Below are positions 9,077 through 16,788 of a DNA stretch of 35,646 bases, piece after piece. Both the position numbers and the translations under genes were made by a program. Under the pieces are notes generated by a model that had not been told where the DNA came from, ran no database searches, and saw nothing but the letters and a program-made list of their open reading frames with translations. The first letter of the stretch is position 1. The number at the start of each line of letters is the position of its first letter. Source of the stretch: Candidatus Moraniibacteriota bacterium (GTDB lineage Bacteria > Patescibacteriota > Minisyncoccia > JAHIHE01 > JAGLIN01); the NCBI GenBank assembly GCA_030638895.1, contig DAOWDS010000014.1, positions 1 through 35,646 of the forward strand. The letters are read 5' to 3'.

Positions 9077-9251
9077 AAATTGTTAAATTGTTTTATTGTC
9101 ATTCTAAACTTGTTTCAGAATCTACTGAATATTGGGCTTGTTTGTTGTTTATTTCACAATGCGTAGATATAGCAGTCAAAATATCCTGAACTAAATTTAG
9201 GATGACACCCCTCAACAAGCTCAGGGTGACAATAAAACAATTTAACCATTT
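9077..9251. repeat. MITE-like element with 25-bp terminal inverted repeats upstream of pilB
   Basis: Positions 9077-9101 and 9227-9251 are inverted copies of 25 bp with a single mismatch (AAATTG against AAATGG at the outer end). Inside, the match continues imperfectly as ATTCTAAACTTGTTTCAG against CTCAACAAGCTCAGGGT. The element is 175 bp long with no coding capacity. It fills most of the gap between the response regulator and pilB. A half copy in reverse orientation is at 14869-14901. Confidence 0.75.
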
Positions 9252-9273
9252 AGCAATTTAATAATTTAATAAT

Positions 9274-11064
9274 ATGCAAGTTGAAGACAATCAATTAAAA
9301 TTATTTTTGTCGGATTTTGGCTTAATTTCTAAAAATGATTTAAAGCTGGCGCTTAGTGAATCTCTGAAAAAGAATCTAAGTTTAGAAGAGGTGGTGTTAA
9401 AAAAGAAGCTGATTTCAAAAGAAAAATTAAACAAGCTTAAAGCTTATATTTTAGGAATTCCTTTTGTGAATTTAAAAGAAAGTGACATTGATCCAGAAAT
9501 TTTAAAAATTATTTCAGAGCCGGTTTCACGACAATATAAAGCAATAGCTTTTGACAAGCAGGGACTACAGCTTAAAGTCGCTATGCTTGATCCCAATGAT
9601 CTTCAGTTTATTGATTTTATTAGCAAAAAAACCGGATTAAAAATAATTCCTTGCTTAACCGACGAAGAGGGTATAAAAAAAGCTTTAAAATTATTTCAAA
9701 AAAGTCTCAAGGCAGAATTTGGCGAAATGGTTGGCGATGTTGATATTTTCAAAAAAGAAGAGGGGGACGAAAGGCTTGTCATAAAATCAGAAGAAGGGAA
9801 TGAAGAAGTGCAAATTGACCTTAAAAAAGCAGCAGAGGATTTGCCTGTTATAAAAATTGTAGATACATTGCTTAAGCATGCGATTTTACAAGGAGCAAGC
9901 GATATTCATATTGAGCCTGAAGAAAAAGATGTTGTCGTAAGATATCGCATAGACGGCATTTTACATGATGCTATGACGCTGCCAAAAGTTATTTTGCCTG
10001 GAATAGTCGCTAGAATAAAAATTCTTTCAAATCTCAAAATAGACGAACACAGGCTTCCTCAAGACGGAAGATTTAAAATTGAATCAAGTGATTACAGAGT
10101 AGCATTTCGTGTTTCTATAATCCCGGTTTTTGACGGCGAAAAAATAGTTATGCGCCTTCTCAATGAATCTTCAAATAATTTAACGCTTAAGCAAATTGGA
10201 TTTAGAAAAAAAGATCTTGAAATTATTAACAATGAAATAAAAAAGCCAAATGGAATGATTCTGGTAGTCGGCCCTACCGGCAGCGGAAAGACTACTACTT
10301 TATATACTATTTCAGCAATTTTAAATACTCCTGATGTAAATATGAGCACACTGGAAGATCCCATAGAATACAGAATGCCCAGAGTTAATCAATCTCAAAT
10401 TAATAGCAAGATAAATTTTACTTTCGCATCTGGACTAAGAGCTCTTTTGCGCCAGGATCCCGATATTATTATGGTAGGAGAGATTAGAGACAGGGAAACA
10501 GCAGAATTAGCAGTTCATGCCGCATTAACTGGACATTTAGTGCTTTCTACGTTACATACAAATAGCGCGGCAGGAACGTTGCCAAGACTTACGGAAATGG
10601 GCGTTGAGTCTTTTTTAGTCGCCTCTACAACTAATATAATAATATCTCAAAGACTTATCCGTAAAATATGCGCGAATTGCAAAGAAGAGTATAAATTTGA
10701 CGAATCTTCCTATAATAGTTTTTCCAAAAATTTTGATATTGATATAATGTCAGAAATTATCAGAAAAAATAAAATTGTCGAGAAAAATTATAAAAATAAC
10801 AAAGAAATGTGGCTTGATCTTAAATTCGCCAGAGGAAAAGGGTGTGAAAAATGTCGCAATGGATATAGTGGGAGATCCGGAGTCTTTGAAGTTTTGCAGG
10901 TTAATGACAAAATTAAAAAACTTATAAACGACTCTGCGCCTGGCGAAAAAATAGAAGAAGCCTCAAAAATTAATGGGATGACCACAATGCTAGAAGATGG
11001 AGTTATAAAATTTGTTCAGGGCATTACTACCATAGAAGAAATTATGAGAGTTACGAAGGAATAA
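9274..11064 (+). CDS. pilB: Type IV pilus extension ATPase PilB (GspE family)
   Basis: A 596-residue hexameric ATPase that would drive pilus polymerisation from the cytoplasmic face of the membrane. In order: an N-terminal MshEN-type domain (about residues 1-150), then the GspE core with ASDIHIEP and RYRIDGILHD. Walker A GPTGSGKTTTLY begins near residue 333; the Asp box is STLEDPIEY; Walker B LRQDPDIIMVGEIRDRET; His box TGHLVLSTLHTN. A tetracysteine zinc motif (CANC near residue 467 and CEKC near 525) is specific to PilB/GspE and argues against the retraction ATPase PilT. It is the first gene of the pilus operon. The 40 bp before its ATG closely resemble those before pilC. Confidence 0.95.
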   Translation: MQVEDNQLKLFLSDFGLISKNDLKLALSESLKKNLSLEEVVLKKKLISKEKLNKLKAYILGIPFVNLKESDIDPEILKIISEPVSRQYKAIAFDKQGLQLKVAMLDPNDLQFIDFISKKTGLKIIPCLTDEEGIKKALKLFQKSLKAEFGEMVGDVDIFKKEEGDERLVIKSEEGNEEVQIDLKKAAEDLPVIKIVDTLLKHAILQGASDIHIEPEEKDVVVRYRIDGILHDAMTLPKVILPGIVARIKILSNLKIDEHRLPQDGRFKIESSDYRVAFRVSIIPVFDGEKIVMRLLNESSNNLTLKQIGFRKKDLEIINNEIKKPNGMILVVGPTGSGKTTTLYTISAILNTPDVNMSTLEDPIEYRMPRVNQSQINSKINFTFASGLRALLRQDPDIIMVGEIRDRETAELAVHAALTGHLVLSTLHTNSAAGTLPRLTEMGVESFLVASTTNIIISQRLIRKICANCKEEYKFDESSYNSFSKNFDIDIMSEIIRKNKIVEKNYKNNKEMWLDLKFARGKGCEKCRNGYSGRSGVFEVLQVNDKIKKLINDSAPGEKIEEASKINGMTTMLEDGVIKFVQGITTIEEIMRVTKE

Positions 11065-11101
11065 ATTGAATTGCTACATTGTCAAATTGTTATATCTCAC
11101 T

Positions 11102-11124
11102 GGTTCGGAGTTGCACTCCGAACC
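11102..11124. repeat. Perfect 10-bp hairpin between pilB and the broken four-helix gene
   Basis: GGTTCGGAGT and ACTCCGAACC form a perfect 10-bp stem with the 3-base loop TGC. The arms are much richer in GC than the surroundings. No T-run follows, so it is not a classical terminator. It may be an mRNA-processing or stabilising hairpin, or a member of a repeat family similar in shape to the element at 35291-35390. Confidence 0.75.
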
Positions 11125-11127
11125 CTA

Positions 11128-11476
11128 ATGCACTTACAACAATTTTTCTACTCTAGTAGGCAACTATGTTTATTATATTGTTGTTAAATGGGATTATTTT
11201 GAAAAAGATACTGTTGGCAAACAATTTATCAGAGCAATTGATTTAATATCAGCAAATATTGCAGAAGAATTTGGAAGATATAGCAAAAAAGATAAAATGA
11301 AGTTTTACAGATATAGTTTTGGCTCGCTTAAAGAATCTTTGGATTGGAATGAAAAAGCAAGAATAAAAAAACTTTTAACAGAAGAACAATATAAGCATAT
11401 TTTAGAAGAGTTAAATAAACTGCCAAAAGAATTAAATTATCTCATAAAGTTCACAAACAAAAAACTAACAATTTAG
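11128..11476 (+). pseudogene. Frameshifted four-helix-bundle (23S rRNA-intervening-sequence/S23-like) protein gene
   Basis: From about 11162 to the TAG at 11474-11476 the frame encodes a recognisable four-helix-bundle protein: VVKWDYFEKDTVGKQFIRAI, ISANIAEEFGRY, SFGSLKESLDW and LPKELNYLIKFTNKK. This frame has no usable start codon and is closed upstream by TAA at 11126. The expected N-terminus appears in the neighbouring frame from ATG 11128 (MHLQQFFYSSRQL) and that frame stops at a TAA soon after. Joining the two near 11166 restores a normal-length protein of about 115 residues, so a short indel there broke the gene. It sits in the pilus operon between pilB and pilC and flanks a GC-rich hairpin. 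The function of intact relatives is not established. Confidence 0.75.
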
Positions 11477-11504
11477 CAATTTAACAGTTTAGTAATGTAA
11501 TGAT

Positions 11505-12716
11505 ATGCAATATTCCTATAAAGCAAAAAATAAAAACGAAGAAATTAAGTTTGGAAAAATAAATGCCAAAAATAGGGACAAGCTTCTGAAGAAATTAAAC
11601 GCTATGGGTTTAACGCTTGTTTCTGTTCAAGAATCTCAAAAAAAAGAAAAGAGAAATTTTGAAATATCCAAAATTTTAAAAAGAGTCGGTGTCATAGATA
11701 AAATGCTTTTTACCCGCCATCTTGGAGTTATGCTCAAAGCAGGACTTTCTTTTTCAAGGGCAACTACAGTTTTAGCTGAACAAACTAATAACGCTTATTT
11801 TAAAGAAATTTTGGAATTCGTCAAAGAAGATATCCAAAAAGGAAATCAACTTGCCGACAGTTTAGCTAAATATCCAAAAGTTTTTGATGATCTTTTTGTT
11901 AATATGATAAGAGTCGGCGAGATGAGCGGTAATCTTGAAGAAGTTTTAGACATACTTTACATTCAACTGAAAAAAGAACATGAATTGACATCAAGAATAA
12001 AAGGGGCAATGACTTATCCTGCTGTAATAATATTTGCCATGGTTGTTATAGGAGTTTTGATGATGTTATATGTTGTGCCTTCTCTTTTAAAAATATTCAC
12101 CGAAACTGGAGCCGAGCTTCCAGCTTCAACAAAAATGATTGTTTTTATAAGCAACAGCTTTCAAAATTATGGGTTGCTTATTTTAGTTGGATTTATTGCT
12201 TCCGCTTTTTTATTCTTAAAAATTATTAAAACTAAAACGGGAAAGAAAAAGTTTGATTTCGCGCTGCTTCATTTACCAGTAATAGGAAAAATAGTTTCTA
12301 AAATTAATATGGCGAGATTTTCCAGAACTCTCAGTTCTATGATTGCCAGCGGCGTTTCAATCGTAAAAGCTCTTGATATTATTTCCGGAACGCTTGGAAA
12401 TACATATTATAAAAATTCAATAAAAAATGCTTGCAAGGAAGTTCAAAAAGGAGTTGCTCTTAGCGAGATTATAAAAAAATATGACAAGCTTTATTATCCA
12501 TTAATGATGCATATGATAGAAGTAGGAGAGGAAACTGGAACGCTCCAAGAAACTCTAAAACAGGTATCTGAGTTTTATGAAGATGACGTCGAACAAATTA
12601 CCTCTAATTTATCTTCTATAATAGAACCTGTTTTAATGCTTGTAATTGGAGGAGCGGTGGGGTTTTTCGCAATTTCTATGATTCAACCAATGTATTCTAT
12701 TATGGGAACAATGTAG
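11505..12716 (+). CDS. pilC: Type IV pilus platform protein PilC (GspF family)
   Basis: A 403-residue inner-membrane platform protein that couples PilB to pilin insertion. Two homologous GspF domains are visible. The first has FTRHLGVMLKAGLSFSRATT and FDDLFVNMIRVGEMSGNLEE; the second has FSRTLSSMIASGVSIVKALD and YPLMMHMIEVGEETGTLQE. Membrane helices lie near residues 172-195, 222-240 and 375-398. Length is typical of the family. It follows pilB with the broken four-helix gene in between, and precedes the pilin genes by 83 bp holding a tandem repeat. The start is the ATG after the recurring spacer sequence CAATTTAGCAATTTAAC. Confidence 0.95.
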   Translation: MQYSYKAKNKNEEIKFGKINAKNRDKLLKKLNAMGLTLVSVQESQKKEKRNFEISKILKRVGVIDKMLFTRHLGVMLKAGLSFSRATTVLAEQTNNAYFKEILEFVKEDIQKGNQLADSLAKYPKVFDDLFVNMIRVGEMSGNLEEVLDILYIQLKKEHELTSRIKGAMTYPAVIIFAMVVIGVLMMLYVVPSLLKIFTETGAELPASTKMIVFISNSFQNYGLLILVGFIASAFLFLKIIKTKTGKKKFDFALLHLPVIGKIVSKINMARFSRTLSSMIASGVSIVKALDIISGTLGNTYYKNSIKNACKEVQKGVALSEIIKKYDKLYYPLMMHMIEVGEETGTLQETLKQVSEFYEDDVEQITSNLSSIIEPVLMLVIGGAVGFFAISMIQPMYSIMGTM

Positions 12717-12759
12717 ATTATTTTAACATTTAAACATATTAACAAATTAAACAAGAAAA

Positions 12760-12823
12760 ATGTTTATATGTTAAAATGTTTATATGTTAAAATGTTTATA
12801 TGTTAAAATGTTTATATGTTAAA
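12760..12823 (+). repeat. Four perfect 16-bp tandem repeats overlapping a prepilin start codon
   Basis: The unit ATGTTTATATGTTAAA occurs four times without mismatch (12760-12775, 12776-12791, 12792-12807, 12808-12823). The start codon of the next prepilin (12800) lies inside the third unit, so the leader peptide is partly encoded by the repeat. Upstream, 12721-12745 contains an approximate inverted copy (AACATTTAAACATATTAAC). Confidence 0.95.
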
Positions 12824-13684
12824 TCCGGTTTTTCTTTAATTGAAATTTTGATTGTGCTTTCCATTATATCAATTGTGTTGAGCATTACAATTATTGCTGG
12901 CAGAAACTTTAGTTATTCTGTAGATTTGGAAAATACGGTTAAAAGTATTGATATGAAAATTAAACTTGCAAAATCCAGGTCAATCAGCGCTTTGAATGGT
13001 ACAAGTTACGGGGTTCATTTTGAATCTAATAAAATAGTGGTTTTCGAAGGTGATACATTTGACGCTTTTGCGTCTACAAACGAAGTTTTTACTTTTTCGG
13101 ATAATATAAAAATTAATATACCCGTAAATCTTGTTGGCGGCGGAAATGATTTAATATTTAATCGTTTAATCGGTTCAACTAATAATTCAGGAAATATAAA
13201 CATAGAAGTTATAAATGATCCTTCTAAAACAAAACAAATTGTGATTAATTCTAATGGTCAGACTAGCTTAAACTCTTTTCAAGACAGCATCAATCCTCTT
13301 GCTTTAAATGCCCGTCATGTCCATTTTCATTTGGGATGGAAAATAGAAGACTCCTTAGAACTGAGTCTTAAATGGGTAAATGAATTTGATGTTCAGATAG
13401 CGCTAACTGGCATTAATATCGCATCTTATTTTGACGATATAAATAATATATTTGATTGGACAGGTACAACTTTAGTTGATGGAACTGAGCAAAAAATGAG
13501 AATACATAGCTGGTTGGACGCAAGTGATAATTCAGTATTGTGCATCATAAGAGAACAGACAGAAAATGATAAACTTTATATATTCACTGACACAGGAGCA
13601 AAGGATATTGCAACCTATAAAAATATTGCCGGAGAAGTGGTTGTAGAATTAGGTTTTGACGGTGAAATAATGGAGATTCAATAA
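12800..13684 (+). CDS. Type IV prepilin / pseudopilin, 294 residues
   Basis: A class III prepilin signal is visible: short leader MLKCLYVKSG, then FSLIEILIVLSIISIVLSI with the conserved Glu at mature position 5. Prepilin peptidase would cut between G10 and F11. The GspH/FimT-like beginning (AKSRSISALNGTSYGVHFE) suggests a minor pseudopilin. The C-terminal half (from about residue 165) is longer than usual and beta-rich, with LSLKWVNEFDVQIALTG, and I cannot place it. The ATG at 12800 is the only start that keeps the leader in frame; other ATGs in the repeat hit stops. It follows pilC and precedes two further prepilins. No prepilin peptidase gene is in the window. Confidence 0.88.
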   Translation: MLKCLYVKSGFSLIEILIVLSIISIVLSITIIAGRNFSYSVDLENTVKSIDMKIKLAKSRSISALNGTSYGVHFESNKIVVFEGDTFDAFASTNEVFTFSDNIKINIPVNLVGGGNDLIFNRLIGSTNNSGNINIEVINDPSKTKQIVINSNGQTSLNSFQDSINPLALNARHVHFHLGWKIEDSLELSLKWVNEFDVQIALTGINIASYFDDINNIFDWTGTTLVDGTEQKMRIHSWLDASDNSVLCIIREQTENDKLYIFTDTGAKDIATYKNIAGEVVVELGFDGEIMEIQ

Positions 13685-13708
13685 AGTATTATATTATAAA
13701 AGTTAAAT

Positions 13709-14191
13709 ATGAATAATTTTAATCAAAAAGGATTTGGATTAATTGAGATAATAATAGCGGCAACTATAAGCATAATTGTTTTTTTAGCTGCTATTTTGTA
13801 TCTTAATTTTTCTCTAAAAATTGCCGCAGAGGATATCAATAAAATGGAAGCTTTGTATTTTGCAAAATCATCATTAGAACAGGCAAGAAGTATTAGGGAT
13901 GAAGATTGGACAATTATAGATACTCTTAACAGGAGCGATGAATATCATTTTGAAGCAGATGCCTTCAGTCCTCCTAAATGGGTGCCGGTTTCCGGAAGTG
14001 AAACCGTGGGAAGATATACCCTTCAGTTTGTTTTATCTGACGTGTATCGTAATGCGGTAAGCGATGATATTGTTTCTAGCGGAGGCATACTGGATACTGA
14101 AACAATAAAAATTACTTCCAGTGTTTCTTATTTAACGAGAAACGGAACAAAGCAGATAAAACTGCATGAGTATTTGACTAATTTTAATTAA
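13709..14191 (+). CDS. Type IV prepilin-like protein (PilV/GspI-like position)
   Basis: 160 residues with leader MNNFNQKG followed by FGLIEIIIAATISIIVFLAA, giving cleavage after G8 and Glu at mature position 5. The segment EALYFAKSSLEQARSIRDEDW after the helix is typical of minor pilins of the PilV type, which usually sit beside PilW- and PilX-like genes as here. It lies 24 bp after the previous prepilin and 4 bp before the next. The globular part is short and beta-rich. Probably a minor pilin that primes or decorates the pilus; exact orthology is not clear. Confidence 0.85.
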   Translation: MNNFNQKGFGLIEIIIAATISIIVFLAAILYLNFSLKIAAEDINKMEALYFAKSSLEQARSIRDEDWTIIDTLNRSDEYHFEADAFSPPKWVPVSGSETVGRYTLQFVLSDVYRNAVSDDIVSSGGILDTETIKITSSVSYLTRNGTKQIKLHEYLTNFN

Positions 14192-14195
14192 TATA

Positions 14196-14729
14196 ATGAG
14201 AAAAATAAAAATTAAGAATAAAGAAGAAGGTTTTACTTTAATAGAAATGATCGTTTATGTTGCTTTGGTTGGAATTATTTTTATTGTTCTTTTTAATATT
14301 ATTTTTTTTATTATAAAAGCAAATAACAAAATAATAGCTTTATCAAGAGTGAATTCAAACGCGCATAGCGCAATGGAGAGAATGACATATGAGATAATAA
14401 ATTCCAATTATGTTTATCTTCCGACAAGCAATTTTTCTTCAAACAATGCCCAGATGTCTTTAGCAACAAAAGTCGGAGCTTCTTCTAATGAAGAAATCAC
14501 TTTTATTGATTTTTATGTTGAAAACAACACAATCTTTTTAAAAGAAGAGGGGCTAGGTTCTATAGCCATTACTTCTCAAGATGTATTAGTTTCTGACATG
14601 GAGTTTTTATATTACAAAAACGATTCGCGAGAATCTATAACTATTGATATGATCATTCAAGCTAAAAACAGCGCGGTGTCTGATTCAGTAATTCACTTAG
14701 TTAATACTGTATCTTTGAGATCTTTTTAA
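14196..14729 (+). CDS. Type IV prepilin-like protein (PilW/GspJ-like position)
   Basis: 177 residues with a basic leader MRKIKIKNKEEG and then FTLIEMIVYVALVGIIFIVL, with cleavage after G12 and Glu at mature position 5. The text following the helix (NSNAHSAMERMTYEIINSNY) matches the PilW/GspJ pattern, where this stretch continues the long alpha-helix. It starts 4 bp after the stop of the preceding prepilin, so translation is probably coupled. Likely a minor pilin of the initiation complex. The exact subunit name is inferred from order only. Confidence 0.85.
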   Translation: MRKIKIKNKEEGFTLIEMIVYVALVGIIFIVLFNIIFFIIKANNKIIALSRVNSNAHSAMERMTYEIINSNYVYLPTSNFSSNNAQMSLATKVGASSNEEITFIDFYVENNTIFLKEEGLGSIAITSQDVLVSDMEFLYYKNDSRESITIDMIIQAKNSAVSDSVIHLVNTVSLRSF

Positions 14730-14795
14730 TTGAATATTTTTTCAGTTTATTGCTAGGTATATTTAAATACATTCACTTCAATATTCTTCGAGCGA

Positions 14796-14811
14796 TCCGC
14801 CTATTGGCGGA
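14796..14811. repeat. Short GC-rich hairpin between pilin genes
   Basis: TCCGCC (14796-14801) and GGCGGA (14806-14811) form a 6-bp stem with the loop TATT. No T-run follows. It lies in the 237-bp gap before the large PilX-like gene and may mark the junction of two transcripts or be part of a repeat. Confidence 0.5.
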
Positions 14812-14868
14812 GAGTTGAGAGGTTGTATATTTGGTTCTCTATATGGTCTAACAATATTAGATTATTGT

Positions 14869-14901
14869 ATTGCTATTCTGAAACGAGTTCAAGAATGATA
14901 G
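14869..14901 (-). repeat. Half copy of the repeat seen upstream of pilB
   Basis: Read on the minus strand this begins CTATCATTCTTGAACTCGTT and continues CAGAATAGCAAT. That matches one arm of the element at 9077-9251 (TGTCATTCTAAACTTGTTTC) with a few changes. The second arm is missing, so this is a partial or decayed copy. Confidence 0.55.
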
Positions 14902-14966
14902 AAAAATTTAAAATATTATCACTAAATAATTGAATCGTAGCTTAATTCGTTGGTTATAAATTATAA

Positions 14967-16748
14967 ATGAATAAAAATAAAAAAAGTAAAAACGGATTTG
15001 CGGCTATTATAATTCTTATTTCGCTAATAAGTTTGGTTTTGGTTATAACTTTTTCGCTAAGCGTGGTTATTATAACAAAAAATAAAATTAGTGAAAATAT
15101 GATTTCATCTGCTCAATCTTATTACTCCGCAGAATCGGGAATTGAAGATGGAATTTTAAGAGTTATAAAAAGCTATAATTACACGGCGATAAATACTTTT
15201 GATTTAGATGAATCCGTCATAGACCAAAACATAACTCAAAAAGACAACACAACCATCATAGAATCTCTTTCTTCTTATTTTAATAATAAAAGAAAGATTA
15301 AAACAGAGCTTGCTTTGACCATAGATGATATTTCTTTCTATTATGGAGTACAAGTTGGAGAAGGAGGATTAACAATGAAAAACACTTCTTCTATTGCCGG
15401 AAACTTGTATTCTGATGGTTCAGTTTCTGGAAATGGAACGATAACTGGAGATCTTATTGTCGCCACGGGAATGAATTTGGATAGTAATGGAATGTGGGAT
15501 ACATATAATGATGATTTAATATTTGGGAAAAATGGAGAGCCAACTGATATTGCTATGAGTTTTGTTCCAGCTTCTTCTGGAACATTATCCCAGATTGCTT
15601 TTTATGTTAAAAATAGCAGTCCTTCTCACGAAGATGGAACAATTAGAATCGTTGAAAACAACGCGGGCTCTCCTTCAACCATAGAATTGGCAACAACTAC
15701 TTTTTTATCTTCAAAAGTTGGTTCTTCTTATAGTTGGGTTAATTCCAGCTTCTCTTCTCCTGCTAATTTAATAAGTGGCAATACTTATTGGATAATTATC
15801 GACGTTAACTCAAATAATAATAAATATTTTTCTATAGGAAGAGCTCCGGAAAATACTAATGCCTCTCAATATAGTCCTGATTGGAGTGATGGATCCTGGA
15901 TAATTGATGTGGCGGGAGGTTATGAATATAAGGCTTGGATCGGAGGATTGGCTACTTCAGTTGATGGATTGACAATAGATGGAGATGTTTATGCTCACGA
16001 GATAATTAATAGCACAATAGAGGGAGACGCGTATTATCAAACAATATCAGGATCTACTGTTAACGGAAATTCTTATCCTGGAAGCCCAGATCCTCCTATC
16101 GCAGCGCTGCCTATTTCTGACGGTAATATTGCTGATTGGAAAACAGATGCGCTTGATTACGGAATTTTAGATTCTTCCTTGTGTAATATATCAATTGATA
16201 CAACAATAGATGGCGGAAAATTAGAGTGCTTCGCTGGTTTTAATCCAGGAATTAATGTGACAGTGACATTAAAAGGAACTTTATGGGTTGAAGGAAATTT
16301 TACACTATCAAATAATGTTAAATTTATACTAGACAGTAGTTATGGAGACAACAGTGGAATAATTGTTGTTGACAATCCAGGCAATGAATCTACTAGTGGA
16401 CAAATTATTATTGAAAATAATAATATTATTTGTGGCTCACAAGGGCTTAATATTGCTGAAGATGGCTGTGCTGATTCTAATGAAACTTATATTTTAATGT
16501 TATCTACTCATTCTGGATTAATTACAAATGCTATTGAAGTGAGCAACAATGCCGATGGGGCTATCTTTTATGCTCATAATGGCACGGCTTATATCCAAAA
16601 TAATGCTAATCTTAAAGAAGTAACGGCTTATAAACTAAGCTTGGAAAATAATGCTAGCGTTACTTATGAAAGTGGATTGGCAAATGCAAGTTTTTCAAGT
16701 GGCCCTGGAGGAGGGTGGAATATAAATAGTTGGAATGAAATTGAATAA
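14967..16748 (+). CDS. Large PilX/GspK-like pilus-associated protein with extra beta domains
   Basis: 593 residues. The leader MNKNKKSKNG is followed by FAAIIILISLISLVLVITF, a prepilin-type helix without the Glu at position 5, as in PilX/GspK-like proteins; YYSAESGIEDGILRVI follows. From about residue 134 there are bactofilin-like beta-repeat stretches (NLYSDGSVSGNGTITGDLIV). About residues 195-325 form a jelly-roll-like module (MSFVPASSGTLSQIAFYV, ISGNTYWIIIDVN) that resembles extracellular carbohydrate- or surface-binding domains. The rest is more beta-repeat, ending in a Gly-rich tail. It would present a bulky domain at the pilus tip or cell surface; adhesion is inferred. It lies upstream of pilM on the same strand, 41 bp apart. 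Confidence 0.8.
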   Translation: MNKNKKSKNGFAAIIILISLISLVLVITFSLSVVIITKNKISENMISSAQSYYSAESGIEDGILRVIKSYNYTAINTFDLDESVIDQNITQKDNTTIIESLSSYFNNKRKIKTELALTIDDISFYYGVQVGEGGLTMKNTSSIAGNLYSDGSVSGNGTITGDLIVATGMNLDSNGMWDTYNDDLIFGKNGEPTDIAMSFVPASSGTLSQIAFYVKNSSPSHEDGTIRIVENNAGSPSTIELATTTFLSSKVGSSYSWVNSSFSSPANLISGNTYWIIIDVNSNNNKYFSIGRAPENTNASQYSPDWSDGSWIIDVAGGYEYKAWIGGLATSVDGLTIDGDVYAHEIINSTIEGDAYYQTISGSTVNGNSYPGSPDPPIAALPISDGNIADWKTDALDYGILDSSLCNISIDTTIDGGKLECFAGFNPGINVTVTLKGTLWVEGNFTLSNNVKFILDSSYGDNSGIIVVDNPGNESTSGQIIIENNNIICGSQGLNIAEDGCADSNETYILMLSTHSGLITNAIEVSNNADGAIFYAHNGTAYIQNNANLKEVTAYKLSLENNASVTYESGLANASFSSGPGGGWNINSWNEIE

Positions 16749-16788
16749 TGTTGTATAATACAAATAGTAATCTATAGCAATTTATTTT

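Noticed and set aside
9274-11064. PilT retraction ATPase instead of PilB
   Set aside because: The N-terminal domain, the length and the tetracysteine motif fit PilB/GspE; PilT is shorter and lacks them.
12760-12823. Regular 16-bp units as a CRISPR array
   Set aside because: The units are directly adjacent with no spacers and no cas genes are present; it is a plain tandem repeat.
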